Both the position numbers and the translations under genes were made by a program. From Chromera velia (lineage: Eukaryota > Sar > Chromeraceae), in the NCBI GenBank assembly GCA_018398765.1, contig JAHBMJ010003590.1, positions 131,648-166,575 on the forward strand: a stretch of 34,928 nt of DNA, written 5' to 3'. This document shows, one piece after another, positions 10,526 to 22,091 of this stretch. The notes under the pieces are model-generated. The model ran no database searches and was not told the DNA's origin. It saw only the letters and a program-made list of their open reading frames with translations. The first letter of the stretch is position 1; every line of letters begins with the position of its first letter.

Positions 10526-12041
10526 GAGCTGGTGAAAGTGAAATGAGAGAGAGAGAGAGACGGACAAGGAGGAGAAGAAAATGCGTGAAGATTGAAAGGG
10601 GGACCTGATGCTTCTCTTCCTGAGGATGGCAGGGCGAAGGGAGAAGGTCTAGCTGGTCCGAAGAAAGAGGTCCAACTAGCTCTGTTTTGGTCTCTTTTTG
10701 TCGGAACCCGGTTTGTCAAAGCCTCGGTCAAAGCCTGCATGGAGAAAATCTGGTCGAGAGACACGTACATGCACACATGAGCGGCTCAATGCATATCGGG
10801 ACAGTTGCCGTGTGGGGCAGGCAATGAGCTAATATGTGGCGCTGGATGATCCGATGAGGCGCTGCATCTTCTGATTATCTACATACCTAGCGACGAGTAT
10901 CCATCTACATCTACATGGCTAGTACATGCAGGTGTCTGAGTGACCTCTCGATGGTGCAAGTCGAGGCCCGGCAGTGGACCGCGGGACAACCCGGAACATA
11001 AATCCTATTCTATCCTGTCGGCCGCGTAGATGAACAAATTCCTAGATAAATTCTCTCGGCCAGGGCCAGCCTATAGGTAGCTGTAGGATTTTATGGACCT
11101 TGGGACAAACCTGGAACATAAATCCTAATCCCAATCCTATGGGATTGCTGCGAAACAGTAGACGCGCAGAAGTAGGCTGATAGTAGCTGATAGCGATAAC
11201 GAGCGATAGCGTAAGCCTTCTGTAAGGTGCTGCGCACTAAAGATTTTTCCTAAGATTTTTTGCAACCCCAACGTTACCCCGTTGTACCCTATTGCCAAGA
11301 ATGGGGGGGGGGGAGGGATTGCTAAATGCCCAGTCAATGTCTCTAACCTCTGCAACACATCTATTGTTTAAGTGTTGCACAAGTGTTGTTTAAGTATTGC
11401 ATCAGACTCTAGATTAGACTTGTACTAAGATGACTCCACGGCTTGCCTAGTCAAATATACAAACTCCCGGTAAAATGCTATGAAACTGCTAGCCAAATTA
11501 GAAAAGATGCCTAAAAGACCGGGGGGGCTTCTAGGCAGTTTCCCTAAGGTCTACTAGGCAAGTGCTCAGCTAGTGATTCCCAGGGAGCTACCAGACAAAC
11601 ACCAAAGCATTCCGAGGGACCATGCATCTAGGTAAGTCAAGAAGAGCAATTGTGAATCCTCAGCGACCAAACACACATTCACAAGCTTCAAACAGTCCAG
11701 ACAAAGAGTTTCCCAGAGACTCTGACTCTGACTAACACTGGACCACGCCGGATACACCGTATTTGTCAGTCAAGCCACATATCCTTCCCACTTACCAGTA
11801 TCTGCAGCAGCCACTGGGGGGATCTTGCTCCTCTGAGGTGCATCCGACGAGCACAATGGATGAATATCATTGTACTGGCCTTGGCTGTAGCGGATGACCC
11901 AGTCAGGACAGCTTCTGGATAGACCTGGTGGCTCTTTGCTTACCATCAAGAAGGCAACAGACTCGTCAGCCCCACAAACAAATCCCAGAAAAATCAATGT
12001 CGGCTACAGCCGGCTGCAATGCAAAGAAACGAAGAAGATAC
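10526..12041. other. gene-free stretch after CBS
   Basis: The CBS 3' UTR should occupy the first few hundred bases, with GA units at 10542-10560. A direct repeat lies at 10976-11016 and 11095-11138, both with GGGACAA and GGAACATAAATCCTA. On the minus strand a 145-codon frame (12003-11566) is broken by one TGA near 11770. It has no recognised motif and could be a fossil of a transposon or chance. Confidence 0.35.
10976..11138. repeat. direct repeat pair about 119 bp apart
   Basis: Copies at 10976-11016 and 11095-11138 share a GGACC, GGGACAA, GGAACATAAATCCTA order. The spacer is TAGATAAATTC-type sequence. No coding content. Confidence 0.6.
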
Positions 12042-12709
12042 TAGGGCTGGGAAAAGGTTCATTGAGAAAAGGTTCAAATCTGAAAAAGTAAACCTGTTGA
12101 ACCTGTTTTGAACCTATTGAACCTGTTGAACCTGTTTTGGAGGCCAGACGTGCGGCCACTGGCACAAGGCCGGCCAGGCCCGCGCCGCTCGCGGCCGATA
12201 TAGGTGAAATAAGGAGCCGGAGCCGCGCGCACAGCAACTGTCCCCAGCCGGTTCAATCTATTGTGCCGGACAAACGTATGTCAGCATATGTCAGCATCAT
12301 ATGTCAGCATGAAAGAAAGAAAGAAACACTGTGACAGTCTTATGTTGACTGAATTGTCATGATTGATACGATCATATAAATTTAATTATGGCATTTTCCA
12401 ATTTTTTAAAGCTTTTTTGATTGCTAATTTTCGACTATAAACAGTGAATAACTTGAGACTAGCACCTAATGTCAGCCTAGCTAAATATTGATTTAAACTA
12501 TTTAAAAACACTACTAAGGCATAAATTCTATAATAAAACGTTCTAAAAATGCATTAAAGCCTAATTTAAAGGCATAAAATAATATGAAAAAATGAGGTTT
12601 CTATTAATTAAAAGTGAAGCTGTTTTTGAACCTGTTTTTGAACCTGATTCAGGTTCATTACTTCGAAGTGAACCTTGAACCTTGAACTTTGAACCTTTTC
12701 CTAGCACTA
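12042..12709. mobile_element. hAT-like non-autonomous DNA transposon (MITE)
   Basis: Terminal inverted repeats are TAGGGCTGGGAAAAGGTTC at the left end and the complement of TAGTGCTAGGAAAAGGTTC at the right end (two mismatches in 19). Both fit the short YARNG ends known for hAT elements. The flanks GAAGATAC (12034-12041) and GAAGACAC (12710-12717) form an 8-base target duplication with one difference, the hAT length. Inside each end GAACCTGTT words repeat. The interior has a GC-rich block near 12137-12250 and an AT-rich remainder and no transposase. Confidence 0.75.
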
Positions 12710-13480
12710 GAAGACACCTTGCTCAGCATGGCTGGGCAGAGCGCAAACAGCCTGCTTGGTGTCAGAAAGGTGTTGATGGAGGGGCCAACAGGTGTTGCTA
12801 ACACCGTCTTCTACGCTGGATCCTTCGAAAGGATCTCATCACACAGTCATAACAAAAGGTGAATCTCAGACATACCATAGAGTTAGATGGTTTTGTAGCA
12901 ATACAACAGTTACTGTACCAGTTTACTTATAGGATCTGCTTCACAGCCACTTCCTTACATCAAAGATAATTCATACTGCATGGGTGTGACTGAATTCAAC
13001 TTTCAGAGCCGATTTTGAAAGCCAATTTTGAAAGTTGGGGGGGAGGGGCACATTTGGCAATGAGGTTGCCAAAAATCTTTAGTAATATGATACAATAATT
13101 TAAAAACTAGTTTAAAAAACAAAATTTTAGTAAAAAACAAAGAAATAAGCATAATTATACTAATAATTTAGTAAAGAGTGGGTACTAAAGTTTTTTTTAT
13201 AATATAGTTTGCTGGTAAAACTTTAAACTTTAACTTTTAAAACTTTAAAAGTAAATATGCAACCAGACATACAAAAGTTGATCCCAGAATTGATCTAAAA
13301 GACGTTGCTAGAGAAGTTGATTTCATTTATATCATTGCAGGCAAAGTTGCTGCTTTATATACTAGTAGATATACTAATTATATAAAAGTTTCACAACTCA
13401 GAAAACGAGGTATGTAATGCATTACTATATTAATAATTATAATTCTCATAAAAATTCTGAGAAACAACATTGATATAAAT
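12710..13480. other. gene-free AT-rich stretch
   Basis: No convincing coding sequence. The part next to the hAT-like element (12711-12840) has a short minus-strand frame with protein-like composition and could be the continuation of a sequence interrupted by the insertion. The part from 13050 is strongly AT-rich. Confidence 0.35.
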
Positions 13481-14071
13481 TCAAACTTGAACGACCGGTG
13501 ACTTTGGTACTCTAGGGTCCTTCTCTAGAAAATCTACTTCTTTTTTTGCCACAATTACTTCTCCTAAAAGACGGTGGCGGCTGCTTGCAACCGCTATCTC
13601 CCCAGGTCTCTTTTCAATGTACGCTAACGTTAGCACAACATCTTTGATATTTGTTAATTCAAAGTCTTCTACCCACTCGGCAGCCCCAAACTGCTGAAAA
13701 AACTCCAACTCCTCTGTATCCTTCACTTTGTCTCGAATGTGCCTCACCACTTGCACCGTCAATTTCTCGTTTTTAGCTACTAGGTACACAAGAGAGAAGA
13801 CTCGGGTTCTAGATGATGTAAAAATGCCCTCAACCAGCCCTAGTTCGAGGTAGACTGTGCCGTTTTCATATTTTTGAGCGCTAATAGCCTCTTCGACTTC
13901 CTTCCCTCTCTTCTTTTGGAATCCGCGACCATGATCAGGAGACGCTGCCTTGCTGATAACAGCAGCTGCAGCAACAGTGGCTGTACGGCGAATCGGATTT
14001 ATGTAGTTGGAAAAAGTGTCTCCAAAGAACGTTGCTACTGCTGGTGACTTAATTAACGACCTATTCAGAAA
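13481..14071 (-). pseudogene. unrecognised coding fragment
   Basis: An open frame of about 197 codons ends at a stop at 13481-13483 and begins after a TAG at 14072-14074. It has no ATG. A TTCTGAATAG acceptor-like site at about 14061 would make it the last exon of a longer gene. Composition is protein-like and mixed, with a basic Gly/Arg/Lys patch (GRGFQKKRGKE) and an alternating hydrophobic stretch after YENGTVYLELGLVEG. I do not recognise the family. It lies just downstream, in the minus direction, of the long inverted-repeat element at 14216, so the gene may have been cut off by that insertion. Confidence 0.4.
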
Positions 14072-14215
14072 CTAATTGAAAAATATTTTTTCAAAATAAA
14101 GTTTAGAGGGCAAAAAAAAAAACTTTAACAAAAAAAAACTTTGAAACTTTAGTGTCCACTCGTAGTAATTTAGTAATAAATTATTTTTTAAAAAATTTAT
14201 TTTTGATTATTGTTA

Positions 14216-16072
14216 TATACCCTGCAGGTAGCCAGGATTTTACGGGATTTTAGCTCAGGATTTTAGCGGATTTTACGGGATTTTGGCCAGGATTTTAGTG
14301 GATTTTAGCAGATTTTGCCCAGGATTCTGCCAGACTGTTAACGTTAAAAAGATAATCCCTACACTTAGGATTTAAAAATCTAAAATCCTGGAAGAAAGCT
14401 AAAATCCTAGCCTCCAGTGTTGTTAAGTCTCGGTACTTTCAGTACTTCGGTACCAGAGGGGGGGTCGGTATCAGATTTCGGATCGGATCTTTCGGTATCG
14501 ACCTAAATGACTCTCAAACTTAAAAATCACATGTAGTCTGATGTTACAATATCATTTAAACACACTTCATAAAACAAAATAAACAAAATACAATGATAAA
14601 TTAAAATTAAGAAAGTCTTTTCTAGCTTTTTTGATTGTTCCACGACTTCTGTCTTCTAGAACGGTCTATGGATTGAGGCATAAAACTCATGCATAGAACT
14701 GTTTGCTTGCATGAATCGAAGATGCATGCTCTTGAGGCTGATCGAATCAGATCGATGCATGCTGCATGGCAATACATGGCAATAGATGTGTCGCCAAATC
14801 AGAATCGGTCGGCCAGATAATGAACTTAGATCATGCCGAGTCGGATGCGATAATATGCGATACACTGACTTGCACAGAGGCTGGTGACACACACACACTC
14901 CCTCCCTCGTACGATCTGACGCATGAATGAAATATACACACACGGAACAAGCAGGAAAGAAGGCTTATCCTCGTTGTTTCTTTGCTTCTCCTGTAGAACG
15001 AATTCGTTAGTTGTAGAGAGAGAGAGAGAAGCCTTAGGAGAAGCCCCACCTTATACACATAAATTCGTGCATGTTGAGACAGACAGACAGCCAAATAGAG
15101 AGGATGAAATGGGGGGTATCAAACAAAAGATACTCTTCCCACTGCTTCTCCCAGGCCTCCTTTCGCTCCTCCTCCCCCTCTTCTGTTCTCCTCCCTGCGC
15201 ATTCTCCTCCCTCACGGCATTGCTGCAACTTCGCTGCCTGGCGGTGGAGACTGATATCCACCTCTTGCATAACAAAAGAGGAAGAAAAAAAAAGAAAGTC
15301 CAAACAAAGAGGTAGCTTTCAAATTTTTCCAAACGGAATTTAAGTGAAAGTCGGGACTTATACACAAATCTCCCTGACCAGTGTTGATCACTGTTGGAGG
15401 AGAGAGATCAATTGAAGGATAGGAACAACATGAAAAAAGACTCAGACCAGCACTCTTGTTTTTTTTGTGGCGGTGCACGTGTGCAGCCCCAAAATTCATG
15501 TAAGGAGACGGTGATGCTTCAGATGGCAGTTCTCCATCCATGTGAGGATATGCGAGACACACACAATGCGCAGTGCAGGGCCCGCACGCCGTGGCCCATG
15601 CAGGCGCTTCAAATTAGACATCAAAAGTTCATGCTAGTCATCTTTGAGCATTTCAGTGTCCTAACGGCGTATAAACAGTCTGTAAAGAGTTCTAAAAACC
15701 TGTTTAGAATATGTAAAAAAGCCGGTATCGAGAGTACCGAAAAAGTACCAAAAGTACCAAAAAATTTCAGATCGGGGGTCGGTATCGGATTTCAGTCTAG
15801 ATTTCAGTACTTAGGTTTGTCGGGACTTAACAACTCTGCTAGCCTCTTCCTAGGATTTTATGGGATTATACGAGATTATAGGATTTTAGCTTTCTTCCAG
15901 GATTTTAGATTTTTAAATCCTAAGTGTAGGGATTATATTTTTAACGTTAATGGTCCGGCAGAATCCTGGGCAAAATCTGCCAAAATCCGTTAAAATCCTG
16001 GCCAAAATCCCGTAAAATCCGCTAAAATCCTGAGCTAAAATCCCGTAAAATCCTGGCTACCTGCAGGGTATA
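14216..16072. mobile_element. long-TIR element, Mutator-like candidate, carrying host-like DNA
   Basis: The left end (from TATACCCTGCAGGTAGCC) and the complement of the right end agree perfectly for about 80 bases and at roughly 90-95% for about 190 bases; looser similarity reaches about 290 bases, with an extra block in the right arm. The arms are built of GGATTTTA(G/C) words. Flanks of 11 bases, 14205-14215 and 16073-16083, agree at 9 positions and may be a target duplication. Long arms and 8-11-base duplications are typical of Mutator-like elements. The centre (about 14640-15640) resembles ordinary host DNA with GA, CA and CAGA units and carries no transposase. Confidence 0.6.
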
Positions 16073-16939
16073 GATGATTGTGAACGCTTTCCCTGGCACT
16101 CAAAAATGAAAAAAGGCTTCAAGTTACACATCAAAACAAAAAAATGATTAATTGATTGATTGATTAATAGGTTCCGCACTAGGCCTTCCCGCTATGTCCA
16201 TCTGTTGCCAATAGCAAAAAAACTATGAAAAAAAGTAGCAAAAAAAAATATAACAAAGTCAATTCTCCCTTAACTATTTTTTTTTCTTTTTTGCAGACGA
16301 TATTAGGTGATAAACATCTATGAACTATCATTCATGCAAGTGTTATGTAACTGTTGTTTTCAATGGCTAGCTAGTGTTTGGGTGTTGACTATAACCTTGA
16401 CTATAACATGATCATGTTATGATGATCATAATGATTATTTAAAGTATAATACTATAGGTATAATATTTTTACATTCATTCACTATGAAAGACGATGATGA
16501 GACATGATGAGAGCTTCAAAAGTTTTAAAGATTACAAAAATATATTACTAAGTCACAGTATATGCAGTGTTGAACAATTGCTAGTAACTGCTAGAGTAAC
16601 CACCATCCAGTGACTTAGCCTTAGTTAAAGTATATTAGAATAAGAGAAATCAAATAGGAAACTTTAATGTTTACTTTTAAATTATTATATAGTACATGTG
16701 CAGTATAAACAAAACTTTAATAATTTTGAACGGTAATTAACTTTGATTCTTAATTTGAAATATTCTACATATAAACCAGAATTTAATAAATAAATGTTAA
16801 AAAAAAAATGTTTACTTAAATATTTACGACTTGAAAATAGACTTTTCACAGTTGGTTTTCAATTTATGTATACATTCAATAAGTTTTTGGAGACACTGGC
16901 ACTTGCGATAGAACATTATCAACCAAGAGTGGCAGCAGC
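16073..16939. other. gene-free AT-rich stretch
   Basis: AT-rich sequence with TGAT units near 16150 and A/T runs. No coding frame or repeat structure was recognised. Confidence 0.4.
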
Positions 16940-17775
16940 ATCGATTGAATCGAAATGAATCCAAAGCAGTAGTTGTAGACCCAACTCGTGACTCAAGCCT
17001 CCGTAACGCCTTCTGCGTAGCCCCATCTTGTCTGCTCCTGCATTTAAAAAAAGGAATTACAGGGGAACAAGACCTGTTAAAAGCAAATCAATTTATATCA
17101 TTGCGTAACACTGACTGCAATGGCAGTTACTGTTTCTATATCAGCCTCACTGCAAACGACAAACAGCTTTTTGGCACACACCCGACAGCCATTCGTAGTC
17201 TGCAGGTGCGGCCGTCATTCTGTAGGAAGCAATGAAGCGGAACTCCAATATCAGCATGAGGAAAGCCAAAACCGTTGGCTGTCTTGCCGACGTAGCTGCA
17301 AGTTCCTTTGAGATTGGATTGTCTTTCAAAGGAACAACAAAGCCTTCGAAGTTGCAGTTGTTGCACTTGAAGCTTGGCGGCACTGCCCGCGTGAGCTAAA
17401 GGAAAACTCAAGCAGGCAGGCGGTACAAAGCGGGCAGTCTTTCTTTTTCATAGGAATAATGTCGCCCCAGCTTCTCAGGTCTTTGTGAGAGATAAGAACC
17501 TGGTCGCCCGACTAAATCTCTGGGTCTTCTTTTTCCATTCGCTTTTCTTTGAGCACCTTCCAATCAATGTTTGCTTCCTGCAACTAAAAAGATGTGAATA
17601 TTCCTTATGCCCTTCAAAAGAGGTGAAGCAGCAAAACAGAGAGCGGGGACCTCCCTTTGCTATTTTGATCAGCTTGTTGATGCTGGAGTCCTTCAAACCT
17701 TTTGGTAAGAGTCCGAGGTCTACCATTTTTTACTTGAAGCTGTCGTTCTTCAATTTCTCCGACAAGGCAGTTTTG
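16940..17775 (-). pseudogene. decayed, probably intron-containing coding region
   Basis: Several minus-strand blocks read as protein-like sequence in linked frames: ALKTALSEKLKNDSFK, then after a TAA the block from MVDLGLLPKGLKDSS (from 17726); EANIDWKVLKEKRMEKEDPE, a TAG, then SGDQVLISHKDLRSWGDIIP; and finally FKCNNCNFEGFVVPLKD (about 17370-17320). A short GTACC...GCAG intron would join DCPL to PPSFKCNNC in frame. The CxxC pair hints at a zinc site. The in-frame stops argue for decay. I do not recognise the family; a transposon or lost host gene are both possible. Confidence 0.3.
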
Positions 17776-17776
17776 A

Positions 17777-19626
17777 GAGCCTACAAAACTTTGACTTCCG
17801 GATCTAGAGTTTGTTTTTTCATGCCTGCAACAGTCTCTCTCCCGTATAACTTTAATTAACTTCTAGAACCAGCATTTCTTTCTTTATGTCTGTCTCCTAC
17901 TGCAGAGCCCTATACATAACTTTAACTTCTAGATCTAGATTTTTTTATTTTATGTATCTTTATGTCTGCAATAGTCTGTCTCTCGCACAACTTTAACTTC
18001 TAGGACCAGCATTTTTTTTTTTATGTCTGTCTCCTGCTGCAGAGCCCTAGCTACAAAACTTCGACTTCCGGATCTAGAGTTTGTTTGTTCATGTCTGCAA
18101 CAGTCTGTCACTCACACAACTTTAACTACTAAGACCAGCATTTTATTCTTCATGTCTCTCTCCTGCTGCAGAGCCCTATACAAAACTTTGACTTCCAGAT
18201 CAGTAGTTTGTTTGTTCATATCTGTCATAGTCTGTCTCTCGTATAACTTTAACTTCTAGGACTAGCATTTGTTTCTTCATATCTGTCTCCGGCTATCTCC
18301 GGCTACCAAGCCCTATACATAACGTTGACTTCCAGATCTAGCATTTGTCTGTTCATGTCTGTCACAGTCTGTCTCTTGCATAACTTTAACTTCTAGGACC
18401 AGCATTTCATTCTTCATGTCTTTCTCCTGCTGCAAAGCCCTATAAAACTTTGACTTCCAAATCTGGAGTTTATGTATTCATATCTGTCACAGTCTGTCTC
18501 TCATATAACTTTAACTTCTAAAATCAGCATTTCTTTCTTCATATGTGTTTCCTACTGCAGAGCCCTACACATAACTTTAACTTTTGGATCTAGATTTTTT
18601 TACTTCATGTCTGCAATAGTCTGTCTTTTGTATAACTTTAACTTCTAGGACCAGCATTTTTTTCTTCATATCTGTCTCCTAGGTACTGCAGCTCGAGCCC
18701 TACAAAACTTTGACTTCCGGATCTAGAGTTTGTTTGTTTATATCTGTAACAGTCTGTCCCTCGTATAACTTTAACTTCTAGGACCAGCATTTCATTCTTC
18801 ATGTCTGCCTCCTGCTGTAGAACCCCACAAAACTTTGACTTCCGAACATATATGGGGATGCGGCATGCATGCATGAAAAAACCTTTAATCAACTTCCGGA
18901 TCTAGAGTTTGTTTATTCATGTCTGTCACAGTTTGTCTTTCACATACATAACCTTAACTTCTAAAACCAGAATTTCATTTATCATGTCTGTCTCCTATAA
19001 AACTTTGACTTCTGGATCTAGAGTTTATTTGTTCATGTCTGTAACAGTCTGTCTCTCGAGCTCGCACAACTTTAACTACTAGGACCAGCATTTCATTCTT
19101 CATGTCTGTCTCTTGCTGCAGAGCCCTACAAAACTTTGACTTCCAGACATATATGGGGATGCGGCATGCATGCATGAAAAAACCTTTAATTGACTTCCGG
19201 ATCTAGAGTTTGTTTGTTCATGTCTGTCACAGTCTGTCTTTCACATACATAACCTTAACTTCTAAAACCAGAATTTCATTTATCATGTCTGTCTCCTACA
19301 AAACTTTGACTTCTGGATCTAGAGTTTGTTTGTTCATGTCTGCAACAGTCTGTCACTTGCACAACTTTAACTACTAGGACCAACATTTCATTCTTCATAT
19401 CTGTCTCCTGCTGCAAAGCCCTACAAAACTTTGACTTCCAGATTTGGAGTTTGTTTTTTTATGCCTGCAACAGTCTGTCTCTCACTTAACTTTAACTTCT
19501 AGGATCAGCATTTCATTTTTCATGTCTGTCTCCTGCTGCAGAGCCTTAGCTACAAAACTTTGACTTCCACATCTAGAATTTCTTTGTTTATGTCTGTCAT
19601 AGTTTGTTTCTTGCATGTCTCTCGCA
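17777..19626. repeat. satellite array, left part (about 127-bp dimeric unit)
   Basis: About fourteen tandem units. Each unit has two related halves of about 63 bases. Half A is AACTTTGACTTCCGGATCTA, GAGTTTGTTTGTTCATGTCTG, then CACAGTCTGTCTCTC. Half B is AACTTTAACTTCTAGGACCA, GCATTTCATTCTTCATGTCTG, then TCTCCTGCTGCAGAGCCC. The shared frame AACTTT(G/A)ACTTC...TTCATGTCTG shows that A and B come from one ancestral monomer. Two units are lengthened by an inserted ATATGGGGATGCGGCATGC word (18847 and 19148). There is no coding content. Confidence 0.9.
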
Positions 19627-19710
19627 GGCTCAAGGTACAGAGCAAGGACAGGCCCGGAGAGAGACGGTACAGGAAACGGGGAGAAAGGGGAGGATGCGGA
19701 CATGCGGTGA

Positions 19711-20313
19711 ATGAAGAGGGAGGGGAGGGGAAGGACCGACCCCCCCCCCCCCAAAGACAGGAAAGGTCACACAGAAGAGAAGGAGAGAAAGAAGAAGATA
19801 GAGCTCATGGGAACAGAAATGAAAAGAATAGAAGAGCTAATTCATAGAGAAGAGAGAAGGTGTAGAAAGCTGCAGAGAAAAGAAAAAGAAATAGAGAGAG
19901 AGGCACGAGAAGAGGCAGAGTGGTACGTGATTGAGGCATTGGAGGAGACGGGAATGTTTAATAGTTGGAAAACCAGAATCGAACAGAAAAAAGAGGTCGA
20001 AGAGGAAAGGAGAGGCCCAGGGACGGAGTTATTCCGAAGAAACAAGTTCGCCGTCCTAGTGGAAGAGGCAGATGAAAAGGAAGAAGGGATGGAGGAGGAG
20101 GGGTGGAAGAAGGATGGGAAAGGGAAAGGGAGGAGGGAAAGGCACACCAAAGGTTCTGGTGGTTGCAATCGCTCATGTGGAGAAAGAGAAAAGGCCAAAG
20201 AACAGACCCAAAAAGAGAAAACGGCATTCCCTCTGTCAAATTCTGACTTTGTACGAGAGAGTGGGAGGACACACCATCTTCCTACCAAGGCGACAGGACA
20301 GGACAAGGCCTAG
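19711..20313 (+). pseudogene. LINE ORF1-like charged protein
   Basis: A 200-codon frame opens with ATG 19711 and is dominated by Glu, Lys and Arg. The stretch at about residues 25-75 is predicted by eye to be a long helix or coiled coil. FRRNKFAVLVEE (about residue 109 on) resembles a phrase seen in LINE ORF1 or Gag-like proteins. In LINEs this protein packages the RNA. Another frame (20072-20347) is open over the C-terminal part and may hold the original continuation, so the boundary is uncertain. Confidence 0.4.
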
Positions 20314-20909
20314 GGACAAGGCAGTCAAACCCAAAGACCCCAGTTAGCCACTGGGGGAAGGGGGGACGGGAGGACTGATAGCAACGCCAGAGGTTCTCCT
20401 GACACCGGTAAGCGGGTATGGGACGGATCGCAGTGAAACTCTTGCAATCATAAAACAGACTGAGAAGAAAACAGTTTCCCCCCCTCCCTCTCTCCGTGTG
20501 TGCAGACACAATGGAGGAGACGGAGGCCGAAGGGAACTCGAGGAGCGAAGAGAACCCGTAGCAGGAGAACAGTGCCAGACTTGGGCATGTGACAGAAGCC
20601 AGAGCGAGATGGCAGGGCCAAGGGATGGGCAGGGATCTTGGGGAAGGGAGGGTAGGGAAGGGAGGGACGGGAGGGTGTGGAAAGGGGGGCCCGGGGGCAG
20701 AAAGAAGAAAACGAAAAAGTAAGAATGAGCAAGAACAGAGGACGTGGGAAGAGAAAGATGCCTCAAAGAGAGACTCGACCGAAAGATACGACAAAGATTC
20801 CTTCAAACACGATGCAGCGCGCTCTTCAATTTCTGTGACAAGCTCAGTCCCAACTTCATAGGCATATTTATTTGAATTAAATGATGCATGTGCATATGAT
20901 GCTCCGTCT

Positions 20910-22091
20910 GTGTGTTCCACAAATGTTGTTTCTTTGTCTGAGTGTGTTAATTCTGGTTTCTTGGGTGGGGAAGGAAAGGAAACGGCTCAAAGGAGGAGAA
21001 AAAAAGAGGACAATGAAGAGAGTCAGACCGAGTCGTTCTCATCTATCACCACGCCAGTGAGCAGTTCATCAGAGAGAGGACAGTCCCTGCCATCATCGCC
21101 ACCATCGTCGTCATGCAGATCTGAAGCATTGAGCATAATAACATCAAGTGAGTCAGACGGGGAGGAAGAGACAAAGGAGGAGGAAAGAGTAACCATTTGC
21201 TTGCAGAACAATAGAGGAATGACAAGAAGATTGATGGATAGTGACTCTTTTGCAGCAGAAATGGAAAAACAGAGAACAGATGTACTGGTGCTAACGGAAA
21301 CGAGAACGGAAATAATAATGTGCAGTCTGAGTGGAGGAGGGATGGGGGGCACGAACTACTTGCTGAAGAGAAAAGGGAGAATGGTAACAGCCATAGGAGG
21401 GGTTACGGTTTTGTTGAGCAGAAGAGCAAGAGAACTGGGCTTTTAGACAGAAAGAGCAACAAAAGCAGCCGTTTTTGTACAGGCACCGGGATTCTCCCTG
21501 ATAGTGGGACTGTATGACCCGCCAGGAGACTCTACTCATGAAAACGATGGCTTTCTTGAGGAAATAAGAGAGAAAGTGGAGGAAAAGAGAAGAGAAAGAA
21601 AGCAAAGAGGGGACGAATGAGTGAATGAAGTGTGCGTGTGTGGGGACTTCAATGCCAGGACAGCAAACAAGGTGCCTCTGGTGGTATGGGGAGGGAGGGA
21701 AGGAGACGAAGGAAGGGACGAATGGGAAGGAATGGTGAAGGGGGGGAGGGTGGGGGGAGTGTACCAACCAGAGAGAACATCAGAAGATGAAACGGAAAAT
21801 TGGAAAGGAAAGCTGTTCATAAGGTTCTGCAAAGACCTTGGACTGGTCTTACTGAATGGCCTCAGAAAGTATGCACTTAAAGAGGGAGGGAGGGAGCACG
21901 ACTTTGCTTCTGATGGTCAGTGCACCTATCAGAGTGCAGGGGGCGGCGAATCTCTCATCGATTATGTATACGTGACTCCTTGTTTGCTTTTGTCTTATGT
22001 ATCTTTTTCGTTGTGTATGCTGATAAGTGCCCCTTTTGATCATGCATATCTGAGACTGACCCTTAAAGGAGGAAAGAAGAAACCACCATAA
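20910..22091 (+). pseudogene. LINE endonuclease region (APE type)
   Basis: A single frame with stops at 21444 (TAG), 21618 (TGA) and 22089 (TAA). The first 90 codons are Ser/Glu-rich. The endonuclease begins near 21189 (TICLQNNRGM, the Asn motif) and continues with LVLTETRTE (the catalytic Glu), CGDFNAR (21639-21659), SLIDYVYVT (the Asp motif) and FDHAYLRL (the terminal Asp-His). This order matches the AP-endonuclease-like domain of LINEs, which nicks target DNA to prime reverse transcription. The interrupting stops show this copy is broken. Confidence 0.75.

Noticed and set aside
15394..15993. 199-codon plus-strand frame in the long-TIR element
   Set aside because: Its second half is a translation of the right inverted-repeat arm and the first half has no conserved feature.
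20072..20920. Several overlapping frames on both strands in the 5' part of the LINE
   Set aside because: AG-rich sequence keeps many frames open; only the plus-strand ORF1-like frame has LINE-like content.
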